From positions 38,529 through 102,528 of the forward strand of contig JAHBMJ010002304.1 in NCBI GenBank assembly GCA_018398765.1: DNA of 64,000 nt. Direction: 5' to 3'. This DNA comes from Chromera velia. Lineage: Eukaryota > Sar > Chromeraceae. A model generated the notes under the pieces. The model did no database searches and had not been told where the DNA came from. It saw nothing but the letters and a program-made list of their open reading frames with translations. The translations under genes were made by a program, and so were the position numbers. Shown here piece after piece: positions 36,527 through 49,406 of the stretch. Position 1 is the first letter of the stretch. Each line of letters opens with the position of its first letter.

Positions 36527-36684
36527 GAAGAGAAGGGGAATTTATTGAAATCCCAAGCTGGAGACATTCTTCAGAAGCGGCGGTAAGTCGTTTTTTATGG
36601 GTCTTTGAAGAGAAGGGGAATTTATTGAAATTCTAAGCTAGAGGCATTCTTCGAAAGCGGTGGTAAATCGTTTTTTATAGGTTT
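36527..36684. repeat. 79-bp tandem duplication
   Basis: TGAAGAGAAGGGGAATTTAT starts at 36527 and again at 36606. The two 79-bp units share the end TCGTTTTTTAT and differ at about nine positions. Confidence 0.75.
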
Positions 36685-37195
36685 CACGTTTGTCTGCTTT
36701 GAGTGTGCTATGCGTTCAGTAGTATAACAAACCCCTAGCTGTTGCGTTGTCACTTCTCCCCCGGGTTGGCTTATAGTCTGTTGGAATAACAGACAGACAG
36801 ACAGAAAGAATTGCTACGGGCTTGCTCACTCGGCCATTCGCCGTTCTTTTTTTCATATACGGAGCGTCCTATAGTCAATCGTCATGATTTTTTCTCTTCT
36901 TTTCCACTCATGTCGTTCACTCACAGACCCACCGAAAGTCTGTCTGCGTCTTCTTTCTTCTGCTCCGTTTCCTGAACACACAAAGAAAGGAAGAATGATA
37001 AAGACAGAGGGAGAGAAGTAAAGGGCACAGATGTGTGCATTTCTCTCTGCAAGAGAACAAACATGACATATAAATTTGATGCCTACAGAGAGACTGCTTC
37101 ATGTTGGCCTTGAGGAAGAGAAATAAGAGAAAGAGGGAGTCGGAACCTCGATCTGATACTAAAAGAGAAAAAGAGAAGCTAGGGGTCAAATCGAT

Positions 37196-37205
37196 GCACA
37201 CGCAT

Positions 37206-37236
<31 letters not shown>

Positions 37237-37300
37237 CACACACATATGTATATATATATGTATACATGTATGTATATATGTATATATACTAGGTATATAT
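37196..37300. repeat. (CA)n(TA)n microsatellite
   Basis: CA run about 37196-37244, then TATATG/TACATG-rich DNA to about 37300. Confidence 0.8.
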
Positions 37301-37542
37301 ATATGTTTACACAACACAATATATACACTCGTATTGAGTGGAATAAATACCTTAATTCTACTTGAGAGATCAAGCATCGTCTTCCCGCTGAATGCCCCAA
37401 CTCTCTCCTCCCCTCCCTTCCCTTCCCTTCCCTTCCCTCTTTTCCGTTTCTAGCTCTCTCGAACTCTCTTGCCTGCCAGCTCACTGACCTTGATTTTTTA
37501 TATCACTAGAGGGAGGTCCTCATGGAAGGCCCTTCTTCTCCT

Positions 37543-40500
37543 CTAGGCGAGCAGCGCTCGTACATCTTGGTTGTTCTGTACTTCCCGCCAGGCCTCCTGA
37601 GCAGCAGAATTTAGAGACAATCACTGTTGCATCAAAGAAGTCGATGATTTAAATGTAGAAATACAGCTTTGAAAAAGGTTTCTGCAAAGCACAAAGACGG
37701 TCATCGTGTGTTGAATTATAATATCGGAAACAGACATGACTTTGAAGCCATACAAGTTTTTCTTAGGGGTCCTGTTAACGGAAGACTGCGACCTATGTAG
37801 GCCTGAACAAAGAGAGAGACTTAGGCTTAAGACGGATGGACAGACAGAAGAACAAATCGATAGACGGACAAACAGACGGACAAGACACCTCAATTCTGCA
37901 TGCTCTCCTGTTCCTCGATCACCAAAGAGCTATAGGGACAGATTTGCGTGTGTGTACACATTCAAAAGGGGTAGCTAGGGAGGAAGGCTAGCAGATAGAT
38001 GCACAGAAACATCGTAGAATGACAGAAACAGACCCATAGAGATCGATGCAGAGAGAAAGAGAGAAAAACTAACCAAATCATCTGAATTGAAATCTCTCTC
38101 GGGATACGTGTATGAAGTCCAAATTCTACAGGTACATGGCACAAAGCATTGCCAAGACCACAGTATGATGCAGGTGGGCAAACAAGTCAGGTCAGCAAAT
38201 CGATGAAAGGAAGTTGGAGCACTTTACTGGAACAGATTTTGTCTGCCTGCATTGCTGGAGATCCTTTAGGACCTGTTATGTCTTCACTACGCAGCTTTTT
38301 ATTGATCTGCAGGAATACGGTTAAACACAGGCACAGACAGATTATCTTTAAGTAGAGTGCTTGACAGTCTTATCTTGACGGACCTTGCTCGTGGTCTGCT
38401 CATCTTCCTCTCATAATCCTCCAAGGAGGTTGACAGTCTTTCTTCAACCTCCCCGAGGGGTCTGTACGAAGTTGGTCTCCTATGCTGAATAGATGAAGAC
38501 AGTGAGGCATTCAATGGGCTCTTCTTGCAATGCGCTGGTGCCCTCTTGCGGTTTATCCTTCTTCGTCCTGCAATCTGCTCCCCTCCGTTCTCAGTGCTTT
38601 GCATACTCTCTCTCCACACACCCCCAGCAGACCCAGACGTGCCCTCCCGCCCAGGGGCTCCGGCAGTCAACCTAAGTACCTGAATTCAAAGGTAAGAAAG
38701 AGTCAAGTATAAAGTAATCTGATAAAATAAAAAAGAAAGACAATATTGAGAGAGAAAGCTGACAGCAAAAGAGGAAACACGCAGCCAAGAGTGAAGCACC
38801 AGACTTAGCGAAAACCACCCTAAAGCAAGACAGACCTCGTGTCCGAGTGCTAGATTTATTGACTCTCCTGCCATATACCTGCACAGACATTCAAATGCAG
38901 ATGTCATGTGTGCAGCCATAGGGCATCTCACTGAAAAGAAATTTAAAGGCATGCAGTCTCTGATGATTCAATACAATATGGAGATGTCAGCTCGAGTTAA
39001 ACGAACATAAACACCCCCCATCTTGTTTCTCTCTGCTCTTTCTCTGCCCACTCGATCTACTTCCATACACCCCTATTCATTCCTTTCTTTCTCTTTTTTC
39101 AATCCTTAAAGGCCTCTTTGTATCCTTTCAGACTCTTACAAAGTCGCTGACTCAACTCAATCCACTCACCGAAAGTCCAAGGCGCTCTGTGTAGGCATCG
39201 ACCTCTCTGCCGTTGCGAGTCTCGACTCCGCTACCTGAGGAGATCACGACAATAACAGGGCACTTCCCCCTCCACCCCTTGGCCCCCCTTCCTCCAGAGC
39301 CAGACTCCTCAACGCCGCGTCCTCCTCTGCACTTGCCCCGGAGACTTTGGGAGAAGGAGACGGCCCGATGAAAAAAGGAAACGCCGCAGGAGATGCAGCA
39401 CTGGTGGAGAAGGGAGACCCTGGTGCGGCCTTGCCCCCTACAGCTGCTAAAACAGGTGTGAGAGCCGTCTCTGCTCCATAGGGCGACCCTGCCGTCTCCC
39501 CCCCACCCCCAAGAGACCTATAAGGAGACGCTGCAGATGGAGAGACAACCCCTGCTGCTGCCGCTCCATTCTGCTACGCGGGTGTACTCATTCCCTCTCC
39601 CCCCCCAGCTGCCGCGTCTGGCTGCGACTGTGAGGGCTGAAACGACCCCGCGCTCTCAAGACACTCAGAAAACCGGAGAGTGTTGGCTAGCCTGCTCGGC
39701 TGCAAGATGGAAGAAAAGCTGGTCAGTGTTTCATTCATTCAAAGAACTTTTATAATCCAGACGCTGCAAAAGGATGGGTACACTGATGAATCTCGAAGGC
39801 TACTCTGCCGATGGCAGCTGTCCTCTGTTGAGGAGCAACACAGTGGAACAGTAAAAGCCATCACAGCAAATAGTGAAAGCATAAGAATCCATTCGGCAGA
39901 AAAGACTTTACCAGTTTCACAAAGTTTTGGAGCGACTGTTGGTCAATTCTGATGCACTAATCAACCAAAAAAGAAGGCCTTCTTCCCCAAAACGCCTGAA
40001 CGGTCGGTTTACCTGAGAGAGCTGCCGCCCGCTATCATCTGCAAAGACCCGAGAGCCCCCTGCAGATCCCGACCCCCTTCCTCCTCCCGGTGTGTCTGGG
40101 GGTCCGTCGGTCTCCTTGTGTATCTACTGAGACTGCTCCAGTTGCTCCGACACCAGGGAGGAATTGGCAGGACTGCTATTTCCAAAAGTCAGTGTGACGT
40201 TCCTCTGTATCGTGCCCTGCAAACATACAGACACATACATGGATAGCAGCTCGGCTCAGTTGGTGTGACAGAAAGCTGGTGCATGCACACATGTACGTGA
40301 GTGCTCGTCAAATGGGCTGCATAAGGAGAGAGAGGGGCGGGTTGCACGAGAAGAAGGGGCCTGAGGTTCCTCACCCCCCTCCCCGCACAAAGTACACTCA
40401 ATGTGAGGGGGGAAACAAATACCAGAAGGAGTAGCAAAACGATCATTTATCAGGGAAAGACAGGGTTATGTCTGTCTATCTGTATCCTCGCACATACCGT

Positions 40501-41714
40501 GCTGTTGGGACTGAGGATGCTGGTGGTAGACTTGTTCAGCGTCACTGGTGAGGGGCCGGTGATGGCCCTGGCAGAGGGGGACGCGGAGGCCGTCGCAGTG
40601 GGAGACGAGGCCTCCCCCCCCCCCTCCGACAGGCTCCCCGCTTGAAGACATGAATTAGAGTGTGGTTTCGGTTCTTGTCTTCTTTCTGAAATGTACTTCA
40701 CTTCCAACCCCCATACACTGGGGTGCTTGTTTAGACTCAAATCCAGCTATTTTTTTCTCCTTGCAGCGCGGACATGTAACCTTTCTAGCCAGGGGATACA
40801 GACACCTAGTGCTCTGCAAATCAAAGTAAAATCTGTGTGCTTGGATGCATTCTGCATAGCTAGCAGCTCCTTGTGGCCTTCTAACCCCCCGAGTGCATGG
40901 CTTGCGGTGCAGCATGTTCTTTCACACCACACTCCCTTATTGGCCCCCCGGGCCAGCATCGGAAACAGGCACCGAGTACGTAAGCCCAGAGAAGATGGAG
41001 GTCACAACTCCAGAAGCCCTCTTCATCATACAAAAAGGCTATCCATTGTGGTCCCTAGTGATCAATCTGTGTGATGAGAGTCTCTTCTTCTTCTTTCTGT
41101 AATTCATTCAAAAAGTATAAAAAATAATGTAACAAAACACGTATAATAGAAACAAAAACAGAAATCAGGCTGTGACCGACCTCCATGTCAATCCGGGCAA
41201 AGTAGGCTGCCCACACAGGCGTTGTTCAAAATTTTGGGGGGATGCGATTCTCTGCTTTGGCTGTAAGGACACACGTCCACCGCTTTGCTACAAAGACTAC
41301 CACTCCCTAATCTGCTTCTTTTTCGATGCCTTCTTCTTGGTTCTTTGTAATAAACACAACAAACACCCTAATAGAGTCTCTTTGCATTCTTTTGAACCAT
41401 GACGTCATCCGGCCGGGCTGTAAGTGCACGTGCCTCAATGAGACTTCATTGTCTCCATAAACACGGGAATCAACAACCCTCCCCGCTTCAGTTTTATCAA
41501 ACGTATCCAAAACTTTCTGACTCCTTCCGTAACTGCGAACACTGCACATTGTCAGTCTGGTACTTGCTTATTTTTTCTGTCCCCATGTGTCTTACCACTT
41601 CCCCTGGTTTCACTTTCCTTTGACGGAGCAAGGCATCTTGGGACATCAAGATCTTGAAGATATCCTCATCGGTCCATACTTCCGGCAAGCTAAGCCGTTT
41701 CCGCCTCCCGCCCA
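37543..41714 (-). CDS. Ser/Pro/Gly-rich multi-exon gene, unrecognised
   Basis: Coding-like exons with good splice signals occur in series. 41714-41596 reads SLPEVWTDEDIFKILMSQD, donor GTAAGA. 40640-40498 and 40216-about 40128 join in phase as SPNST then GTIQRNVTLTFGNSS. About 39525-39240 is Ser/Pro/Gly-rich (SPYRSLGGGG, PAAFPFFIGPSPSPK). An exon ending at 39170 (SGVETRNGREVDAYTERLGL) joins in phase with 38679-about 38355 (VLRLTAGAPG, later LGEVEERLSTSLEDYERKM). A last exon 37596-37543 reads EAWREVQNNQDVRALLA and stop. The start, several joins and the exon between 40.1 and 39.5 kb are unresolved, and two genes could be merged here. Low-complexity Ser/Pro stretches with a coiled-coil-like end suggest a scaffold-type protein, but no family is recognised. 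Confidence 0.42.
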
Positions 41715-42447
41715 CTGAAAAAGCCTCCCAGATAGCATGTAACGACGTAGGAAGACTGATTACATCTAGTTGATAACAGTGTTTCTATATGCCTACCGGA
41801 TGATGAAGCCACTTCAGATCTCTCAACCTCCTTTGCTCCTTAATTGACCACCTGACTCAATATTACATTTTGGGAAGCGTTTTTTTACCTGAAAAGTCTC
41901 TTTTTGGGGCGGTTCCAACAATCTGATGATTGTATCTTCAAGACTATCTTCTTTTTTTTTTTTGCGCGCGCTTACTTGAGTTGGCCTGACCTGACTTTAA
42001 CTGAATTCACGTACAAAAAGGTATCGTGCCTAGGCCGCGTACAAAAAGTCTCTATTTATTATTGAGAATTCCCATACAATTAAGCAGGCGCGTACACAAA
42101 CTTTGCATGTGTTTTGTCAATTCTGGCGATTCGCGATCGAAAGCAGAAACCCGCCGCGTAAAACGGACTCACAAAAAAATCCCCACAAGTTTCGAGCCGA
42201 TCACAAGAGACCAGTTCGATCCATTCCTTGAGGTGTGACTTATCCTGGATCTTCTGTGTTCGATCAGTCTGCTTTCCAGATTTGTTTTATCAACTGGTTC
42301 TGTCGAAGGTTCTGGAGTTTTTCGGAGAGGAGTCTGCTTGTTTTTGAACAGAGACGGCAATTCCTCGAAGAGCCTCTTCGACCGATCAGTTTGATCATTG
42401 ACCGAAGGGAGTCAACAAACACAACGCAAAACGGACAGAAAAGCAAA
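41715..42447. other. SGT1 upstream region
   Basis: No gene is seen. The sequence just before the SGT1 start lacks an obvious TATA box. A T-run followed by GCGCGC lies at 41951-41970. Confidence 0.4.
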
Positions 42448-45400
42448 ATGGATCCACAGGAGTGGTTCAACGCAGGAAACAGCTGCTTCGTTGACGAAAA
42501 CTATGCAGAGGCAGTGCAGGCCTACTCCCAAGGGATCGAGGCCGACGGGACCATCGCCGCCTTCTACTCCAACAGGGCGGCTGCATACATCAAGCTGGGC
42601 AAGCTGAACGGTCGGTAGGACGGTTCCGTTAGAGTCTGATGGACGGTTTGGTGTGAAGATGGCTGAACTTACTTTTCCTTGGTGACTTTCCCTTTCTTGC
42701 AGAAGCCATTGAAGACGCTAACAAGGCACTCACCCTCGATGCAGGCAGCAGAATGGCCCTCTTCCGAAAAGGGTAAGTCATTCAGAGCCTCACTGGTTGA
42801 CTGTGCGAGTTTGTCGCAACTTTTTTGTGGATCCGGAAAAGTGACAAGAAAATTGCTCTCCTTCCGTCTTCTCCACTGCTGCCTCACTTATCCGTCTCCC
42901 TGTCTCACTCCGAAGGATTCTTTGTCTGCCTTTGGAAGCATTTGACGTTGGAGGGTGGGGAAGACAAGTCTTCTCCAGTGCTGTTCTGTCGGTCCTCTTA
43001 TCTGCTGGCTGCCACGGTGCGCTCCCTGATTCCATTGCGATTGAATCGATATTGTCTTGCTGTCTGGAAAAGTAGCCGACCGGCAAAACGCTCATGCGGG
43101 TTTCACTTTCTTACAAACGTGCTTCCTCCCCCCTTCGTTTTGCAGGGTGGCTCTTTTCTATGCAGGGGAGTACAATGCTTCCCGTTTGACCTTCCAGGAA
43201 GGCGTCGACTTGGAGGACAAGCAGAAGTCCCACCTATCATCTGTGTGGAGAACCTGGCTGAGGAAGGCAGAGGCAGAGGCCAGCGGGTCGGCCCTCCCCC
43301 TGAAGGGTCTCGTGTCTTCTTCCACTGGTGCCGTGGTCGTGCCTCAAAAACAATCTCAGCCGGCACCTGTTGCTGCTCCTCCCAAACCTGTAGAGCAGGT
43401 CAGTGGAGTAGCCTCCCTGTCTGCCCTCTTTACTTTCACAAATACATTCATGAGATAGTAGGATGTTCTTTGACTGTCTACAGGTTTTCGAGATCAATCA
43501 TGAGTCATTGGCTCTCCCACTTCTTGTGCAAGAGAGCAGAAAGGCGACCGACAGCCTCGGAGGTCGACACGTGCATCACCACAATGCGAACAAAACAATT
43601 GAAAAAGTGGTCTCCTGCTGTGTGCCAGTGCAGCACAGACTTCGCCAAACCTTCTTCCTCTGAATTTCTGTGTGTCTTCCAAATTGCCACATATTTCTGC
43701 AGGCCCCCGCCCCGAAGATTCAGGAAATCACGTCCGAACCTCCCGCACCCGCGCCGTCTGCCCCCCCGACTGGCACCTCGATCTCTGGCCGCACACGGAT
43801 CCGGTCAGTAAGGTGGATGGGTACTCAGGCGCTCTGTTCGCTTTGATTGCACCGTCTTCTCCTTCTATTCTCTTCTGCAGAATGGGAGACTTTCTTTCGA
43901 GTGGAAAAGGAAGCCGATAGACGGAAATCGTTGCCTCCTGACCGAGGGGGGCAAGACGAAATGCAGTACTGCAACATGCCGGACGGACAGATACGGCTTG
44001 TACAGATGGAAAAGAGACGATCGCTGTTACGCCGCCAAAGAGGCATCCTTAACGGATACAAAATGTGCAGTATTGAAGTGAATTCAGAAGGCGTCAATCT
44101 GTGCTCTGCCCCCCCCCCCCCCNNNNNNNNNNNNNNNNNNNNNNNNNNNNNNNNNNNNNNNNNNNNNNNNNNNNNNNNNNNNNNNNNNNNNNNNNNNNNN
44201 NNNNNNNNNNTGCCCCTTGCCTGCAGGCACGAATGGGTCCAGAACGAGCGCAACGTCTGCGTGACCATCTACGCTAAGGGGGTCACGAAGGACAAGGCGA
44301 AGATTGAATTCGGAAAGAGGTCCGTAGGGAGGCAGGGACAGAGAAAAATGAATTGGCGCAAACACGAAGGCAGGCAGGCAGTCTTTCGGAAAGTCGCCAG
44401 CTTTCGGACAAATAAGAATCATTGTGGAAGGGGGAGAGGCGGCTGAAAAGTGTGTTTGTCTTCCTGATGTTGTTCTTTCTACACAGATTTCCTTGATTCT
44501 CTTCTTTGTTTGCAGTCGCCTGAGCGTGAGTCTGAGCCTGGGAGAGTCAGGGTCCGAAGAGTGGGCTCTGGAGTTAGACCCTTTGTTTGGCGAGATTGAC
44601 ATGGACAGGTGTGCAGTCAAGTACCTTCCTCTGAAAGTGGAGATCGATTTGGCTAAGGCAGAGACGGGTGGGTAGGTGGGTGTGGTTGGTTGGGATCCGC
44701 GTGGACCTGGGTGCCTTTACTTTTCGTTTCTCCTTTCGCTCTTTTGGGTGTGTCTCTCCTTGCACGATGTTAGCTTTCATGGAAAAGGAGGAAAGAGAGA
44801 GTAACGGGAAAGCGAGGAGATAGGAAGTCTAGCTAGTTGGCTTCGTTTTCTGCTCTTTTTTTGATTCTAGACTATCACGTGACTTTCTCGTCATCTCCGC
44901 TCTGCAGACGTGATTGGACTCTCTGTGATATTCTCTCTTGTTTTCTTCGCGGATGAATGGGATAAGGTTGAAGACACTCCCGTGTTTTGTGCATGTTTCG
45001 CCTCCTTGGAAATTCCTGCATGCATGTCTTCTTGTTTTGGGTCGGTGTGCAGGGAAGACTTGGTCGTCCCTTGAGAAGGCACAGACAGGAGCAGGTTGGT
45101 CAATTGGTCTCTCTCTCTCTGTATCTGCGGGAGGATCGGGAAGTATGCTTGCTGGGTGCTCTGGGGGGGTTCCTAGCGTGTTTGTATTGTGTTACATTTT
45201 CCTGCGCGTTTACTTGTTTGAACTTCCGACGAGACAGCAGACTGCTGGATTTATTTATTTATGAACGGCTGCTTGCATGTGCGTGTACCCTTCCTCAACA
45301 TATTTTCCTCCTCTCTCTGCAGAAAACGCCCCGGCAAAGTATCCCACCTCCTCCACAAAGAAGAAGGACTGGTCTGCCATCGATAGGGTCGGTCGATCCG

Positions 45401-46851
45401 TCAGTGAGGGGGTGGTGTGTTTTGGTCTGTTTGCTTGAAATCCTTCTCCACAGCTTATTTGACAGTTTGTCTCCCTGCTCGTGTGTGGATCGCCCTTGAA
45501 GCATCCATCTTTCTTTCTGCCCGTGTACCTTTCCACTCCATGCAGCACAAGTCTTCCCCATGGTCTCCTTACTGTAAGGAGTCCACACTCCTGACCTTTC
45601 AATCTACTCAACCGATTTTTAAAGTAGACTCTCTTGTGCTCCATCCCTTCAGTCTCTTCTTTTCTCTGCTGCTCTCCTTTTCTGTCTCCTCTCTGGCCTT
45701 GTCCTCGAACAAGAAAAGCCCTATGCAATGTCAGGTTGTGTTTGCAACTACGCGTGTGAATTTTGACCCTCTGTTTTCCCTGAGCTTCCTTCGACTTTCG
45801 TTCCTTCCCTCCCTTTCTCTTCTCTTCTCTTCTCTTCTCAGGAGATTGAGAAGGAGCTGAAGGCCGACAAGCCCCAAGGAGAGGAGGCTCTGAATTCTCT
45901 GTTCAGAGAGATCTACTCCAAGGGAGATGAGGAGACACGGAGGGCGATGGTTAAGTCATTCGTCAGTCCTTTCCTTTCCCCCTCGCCCGTCTCGCCCTTC
46001 ACCAGCTTGCTCTACCACTCCCTTTCCCTCTCTCTCGCTTCGCAGCCTCTTCGCCTTCCTTCAAGCAATTCCTTCACGAGGGATACAAACAACCGAAGGA
46101 ATAAGTCGTGCGTGGGGTCACAAGCAGACAGCCAGGGCGCGTCAACCTCGTTCGAGGGGTTTTTATTGAGGGCAGCCAAAACACATGTGCAGTTTTATAA
46201 AAGGCGACAGTGAGCAAACAAGCAATGAAGATCGACCTCTGTCTCGTCGTTGTTCTTTCACATGGTCTCCCCCGCATGTAGTCCATTCATTCATTGTTGC
46301 GTCCCCCCCCCCTATCCGCTCTGTGTGTTGCAGCAAACCTCAGGGGGCACTGTGCTGTCGACCAACTGGGGAGAGGTGGCAAAGGCTGACTACGAGGACA
46401 AGGTGGGTGAGTGGGTTGCGAGATCAGAAGGAGGAATCATCTTCTTCTGGTCTGAGCGTGTGCGTGTGGGTGTGTGCCTGTTGTTTTCTGGGACAACCAG
46501 TTTGTGGGGTATGGATCCAGGTGTTGACTTGTTGCCACGAGCCGTGCCTCACTAGTTGATTTGGTGGTTGACTTCTCAACTCAAACCTGTCTGTTCTTTA
46601 ATGAGCAGTTTGTGGGTGGGTGGGGGAATGAAGGAGGGACGGTTGGGAGGGACCACAGAGGGCATGCAGGGAGGAGAGGAGAGGAAGTGCTGTTCCTTCC
46701 AAAGCCATGAAGCAATCAGTCAATGAATCCACGAATCAATACAATGAATCCACGAATGCATGGATTGATGCACAAACGACGTCTGTCTGTGTGTCTGCAG
46801 GACCGGCCCACAGCCCCTGATGGCCAGAAGTGGGGCAAGTGGGAGCACTGA
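42448..46851 (+). CDS. SGT1: SGT1 co-chaperone (TPR-CS-SGS), 10 exons
   Basis: Adaptor between HSP90 and client complexes (SCF ubiquitin ligase, kinetochore, NLR proteins in other lineages), cytosolic and nuclear. Exons: 42448-42610, 42703-42772, 43146-43398, 43703-43803, 44227-44319, 44516-44667, 45323-45387, 45842-45961, 46334-46402, 46801-46851; phases agree throughout, giving 378 aa. Residues 1-115 form the TPR domain (EWFNAGNSCFVDENYAEAV, AAFYSNRAAAYIKLGK). A Pro/Ala-rich linker follows. The CS domain (about 196-285) has HEWVQNERNVCVTIYAKGV and ELDPLFGEID, then VEIDLAKAE. The SGS domain (about 300-378) has LFREIYSKGDEETRRAM, TVLSTNWGEV and APDGQKWGKWEH. All three domains are kept. The 3' end is duplicated at 31.2-32.64 kb. 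Confidence 0.95.
44123..44210. other. assembly gap (88 N)
   Basis: Unsequenced bases following a poly-C run, inside the intron between SGT1 exons 4 and 5. Exon 4 (ending R-I-R) joins exon 5 (HEWVQ) in phase, so no exon need be missing. Confidence 0.95.
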
Positions 46852-47760
46852 GAGAGGGATCGAGGGCCCTGCCTGCCTGATCCCTCGATGAGACGAGCGC
46901 TTCTCTCCCTAGAGTTGTAACAGGGAATCGTGAAGAGAAGTATCGAGAACCTTGTGAGTGATTGTCGTAGGGGAAGGAGGGAGGTTCTGTCAATATTAAA
47001 AGTTATGATGGTAAGAGAGGAAGGGGGCGAGGAAGTATTGCATGATGAGGCAGGCAGGTGGGTCACTTTGGGAGAGTCTGATGCGAATTTATGAGACCGG
47101 CATTTGTTGTGCTCAAGAAGGGACAGGAAGATAGAGGGAGAAACAAAAATGAAATCAAGAGGGCAGTGTGCCAGTGGAAAAAATGTGCAAGACTGGATTT
47201 TCAATTATAGCGAGTATAGGTGGAAAGGGGGAGAAAGGGGGGGGGAAAGAGACCAACTTCATTTGTCATCACTGAAACAAGGAGCATTATCGTTGAAGAA
47301 GAGGAGCAGAAAAAAAAAGAGGCCAGACGAAAAGGGGAGAATAGAGGAGAAAAAAAAAAGATCTAGGCGTGTCGTGATGGAGTCAGCCAGAAAAAGGACC
47401 AGAACAAAAAAGGTGATGTTGAAGAGCATTGTGCGGTCCCTCGGCTTCACCGGACCTTTCCTGACTGCTAGCGTGAATTGCTTGGCTGCACCATCTAGCT
47501 AGGTGTATGCCGCACATGCGAAAGATCGAACAAAACGCATCCCCGGGGCTAGACTCGGGGTTGTTTTCTCTCTCTAAATCTCTCTTTTTGTCCTACAAAA
47601 GCTTTGCATGCCTTTCAGATCCTTTCAGACTCTTTCTATCTACTTCATATTAATTTAATTTTTTATGGTTTTTTTTTTCTTAAATACGGTTTATAAAGTT
47701 AGATTAAGGACCTTCGTGAATTTGTAAGAGACTATATTTCATAGTGTTGTATGCCACAAC
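46350..47760. repeat. SGT1 3'-end segment, donor copy of inverted duplication
   Basis: Covers SGT1 exons 9-10, the last intron and about 900 bp of 3' flank. It matches 31200-32640 in reverse orientation, with substitutions and short indels along its whole length. Confidence 0.85.
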
Positions 47761-47763
47761 TTG

Positions 47764-47830
47764 CGCGCCGGCCGGCCTGGCACCCATACACCGCGCCGAC
47801 GCAAGGCCTGACGCGAGTGCCTGGGCCGAG
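47764..47830. other. GC-rich patch
   Basis: GCGCGCCGGCCGGCCTGGC and following CG-rich DNA directly beyond the end of the duplicated segment. Function unknown. Confidence 0.4.
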
Positions 47831-48199
47831 AGTCATGCAAATATCCAAGTTATCAGCCCCAATTGATGAGAGATGCCCGGATAGAGCGAATCAGTCTGAA
47901 TGAGTCTGCTAAACAACTGGAAAAGCGTATGAAGAGACCTCTTGCATACTCTAACGGACGGGTAGAGCGAACCGATAAACATTGCTTCACGGTGGTCTAT
48001 ATCATGGTAGCAGATGTGGTTTGATCCACCTCTTGCTGCACAGTGGTAGAGGACACTTCTTTGTGCCGGAGTGTGGTGCACAACCGACGTGTGAACAAAA
48101 TCGACGCGTGTATCCATCTCCACAGTACCATGGGATTGAGTTCGTCTTCTCTTGCCTGCAGCTAATCCCCCCTTACAGGGAGCGGCCTTGTAGTCTCTT

Positions 48200-49066
48200 G
48201 TGCTCCCAGCTCAGATGCAGCAATTGCCTGTGGCTCAGTTCTCTCCAAATTATCTGCCAACAACAGCACCAAGACCGCCGTCTCTGGCTGCTCTCCTTCT
48301 TTGCTGGTTCTTGCCAATCCGGAGGACGTACGTCCCCTCGGATAATTATATTGACCCCTCCAGCATCTCCTCAGTCCTGGCTGCTCTTCCGCCAGAGATC
48401 CGCGCCGCTGTGGAAACTGCTTTGGTGGCCCTATGCGCCACACAGATTCTGAATTCTGCTCTCCTTTCTTTTGCCTTCCACAGATTTTTTGTGATCCTGG
48501 ACATCGGCACCAGCCGTACTTGCTGCACTTGCGGGGGGCTGCGCAAGCGGAAGGAGGAGGACGGGCTGATATGGAGTGAGCACCGATTGCCCTGGCCTTC
48601 CACTTCCCTGACTGCCAATGATCAGGTGCCAGTGGAACTTAAGGCCGTGATGATCGGCGTGATCCCCTGTTGAAGCCCCTCTAGTGATCTCTATCTCGAG
48701 ACAGACATCCTCGGAATGGATGCGATCACCCCGGTGTTGATCGGAAATGCAGCAGCCTTGATTCCCTTCAAGGCCTCCTTTGAGTACGCCACAGGCATCC
48801 TTTCTTTTCCCAGTCGCCCCTCTCTGTACTTCCAATGCTCCGACAATGACTTGTTCTTTCTCACCTTGTCTCAGCCCACAGACTTGCGTACCAACAGATC
48901 GGAAGCCACCGCCACCCCACCCCACTCTGTTGTATCCTCTGTCCTTTCAGCGCCACCTAACCCTGTTTTCAATGAGTCTGGAGAGGGACAAGGCGTTAAA
49001 GGATCTCACCAGAGTCACCACGTTGTAGGAGACAAACCTTATAATGAATATAATCAGAATACTTAG
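48200..49066 (+). pseudogene. retropepsin-like relic of a retroelement
   Basis: One frame contains FFVILDIGTSRTCCTCGG, resembling the aspartic protease active-site loop with DTG read as DIG. After a stop near 48673, another frame has ETDILGMDAITPVLIG, matching the downstream ILGMD motif of retroviral-type proteases at a suitable distance (about 80 codons). Weakly coding sequence precedes it from about 47980. No reverse transcriptase or integrase is attached. It may belong to a Ty3-like element or a domesticated protease now broken. Confidence 0.45.
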
Positions 49067-49406
49067 TTGTAAAACTAGTAAAGCTTCAAAAATAAAATGT
49101 TGATATGAAATGCTTCAGCCCACCGTCTCTTGAAGTAGAGCTAGGATCTTGAATAAGACTTCCATGAACATGGACTGCCAGGAGCTAGGCTCCGACGGCT
49201 ATAGTCATTCATTCATAAAAATTAATCTATAATGATAATTTTTTTTTTTCTTCATCCTAGTCTTCATCCTAGTCTCCATCCAAACTTATAGGAAGCATAC
49301 AGAGTTACTAGTAGAAACTCATATTTTATATACTAAAACTGCTATAGTAAATCTAGTAGCCAATCTTATCTTTAATTCAGTGTGCTAGACACTGCTAGTC
49401 AGTGTG

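Larger units (their letters stand above)
32641..37542. other. long region without a supported gene
   Basis: Contains microsatellites (33138-33290, 34543-34780, 37196-37300), a GCAT run (33319-33348) and a 79-bp tandem duplication. A minus-strand frame at 35630-35442 includes a short Arg/Ser run (RRASSRSRSRSADRIKLRR) that might be an exon, but no adjoining exon was found. Confidence 0.5.

Noticed and set aside
40691-41102. Plus-strand frames with a CxxC-like segment on the opposite strand
   Set aside because: The minus-strand TCPRCKEKKIAGF segment looks protein-like, but phase to neighbouring exons fails, so it was not included as a firm exon.
43883-43920. Possible extra SGT1 exon after CTGCAG at 43880 (MGDFLSSGKG)
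   Set aside because: It hits a stop in phase, whereas exon 4 joins the CS-domain exon at 44227 directly and in phase.
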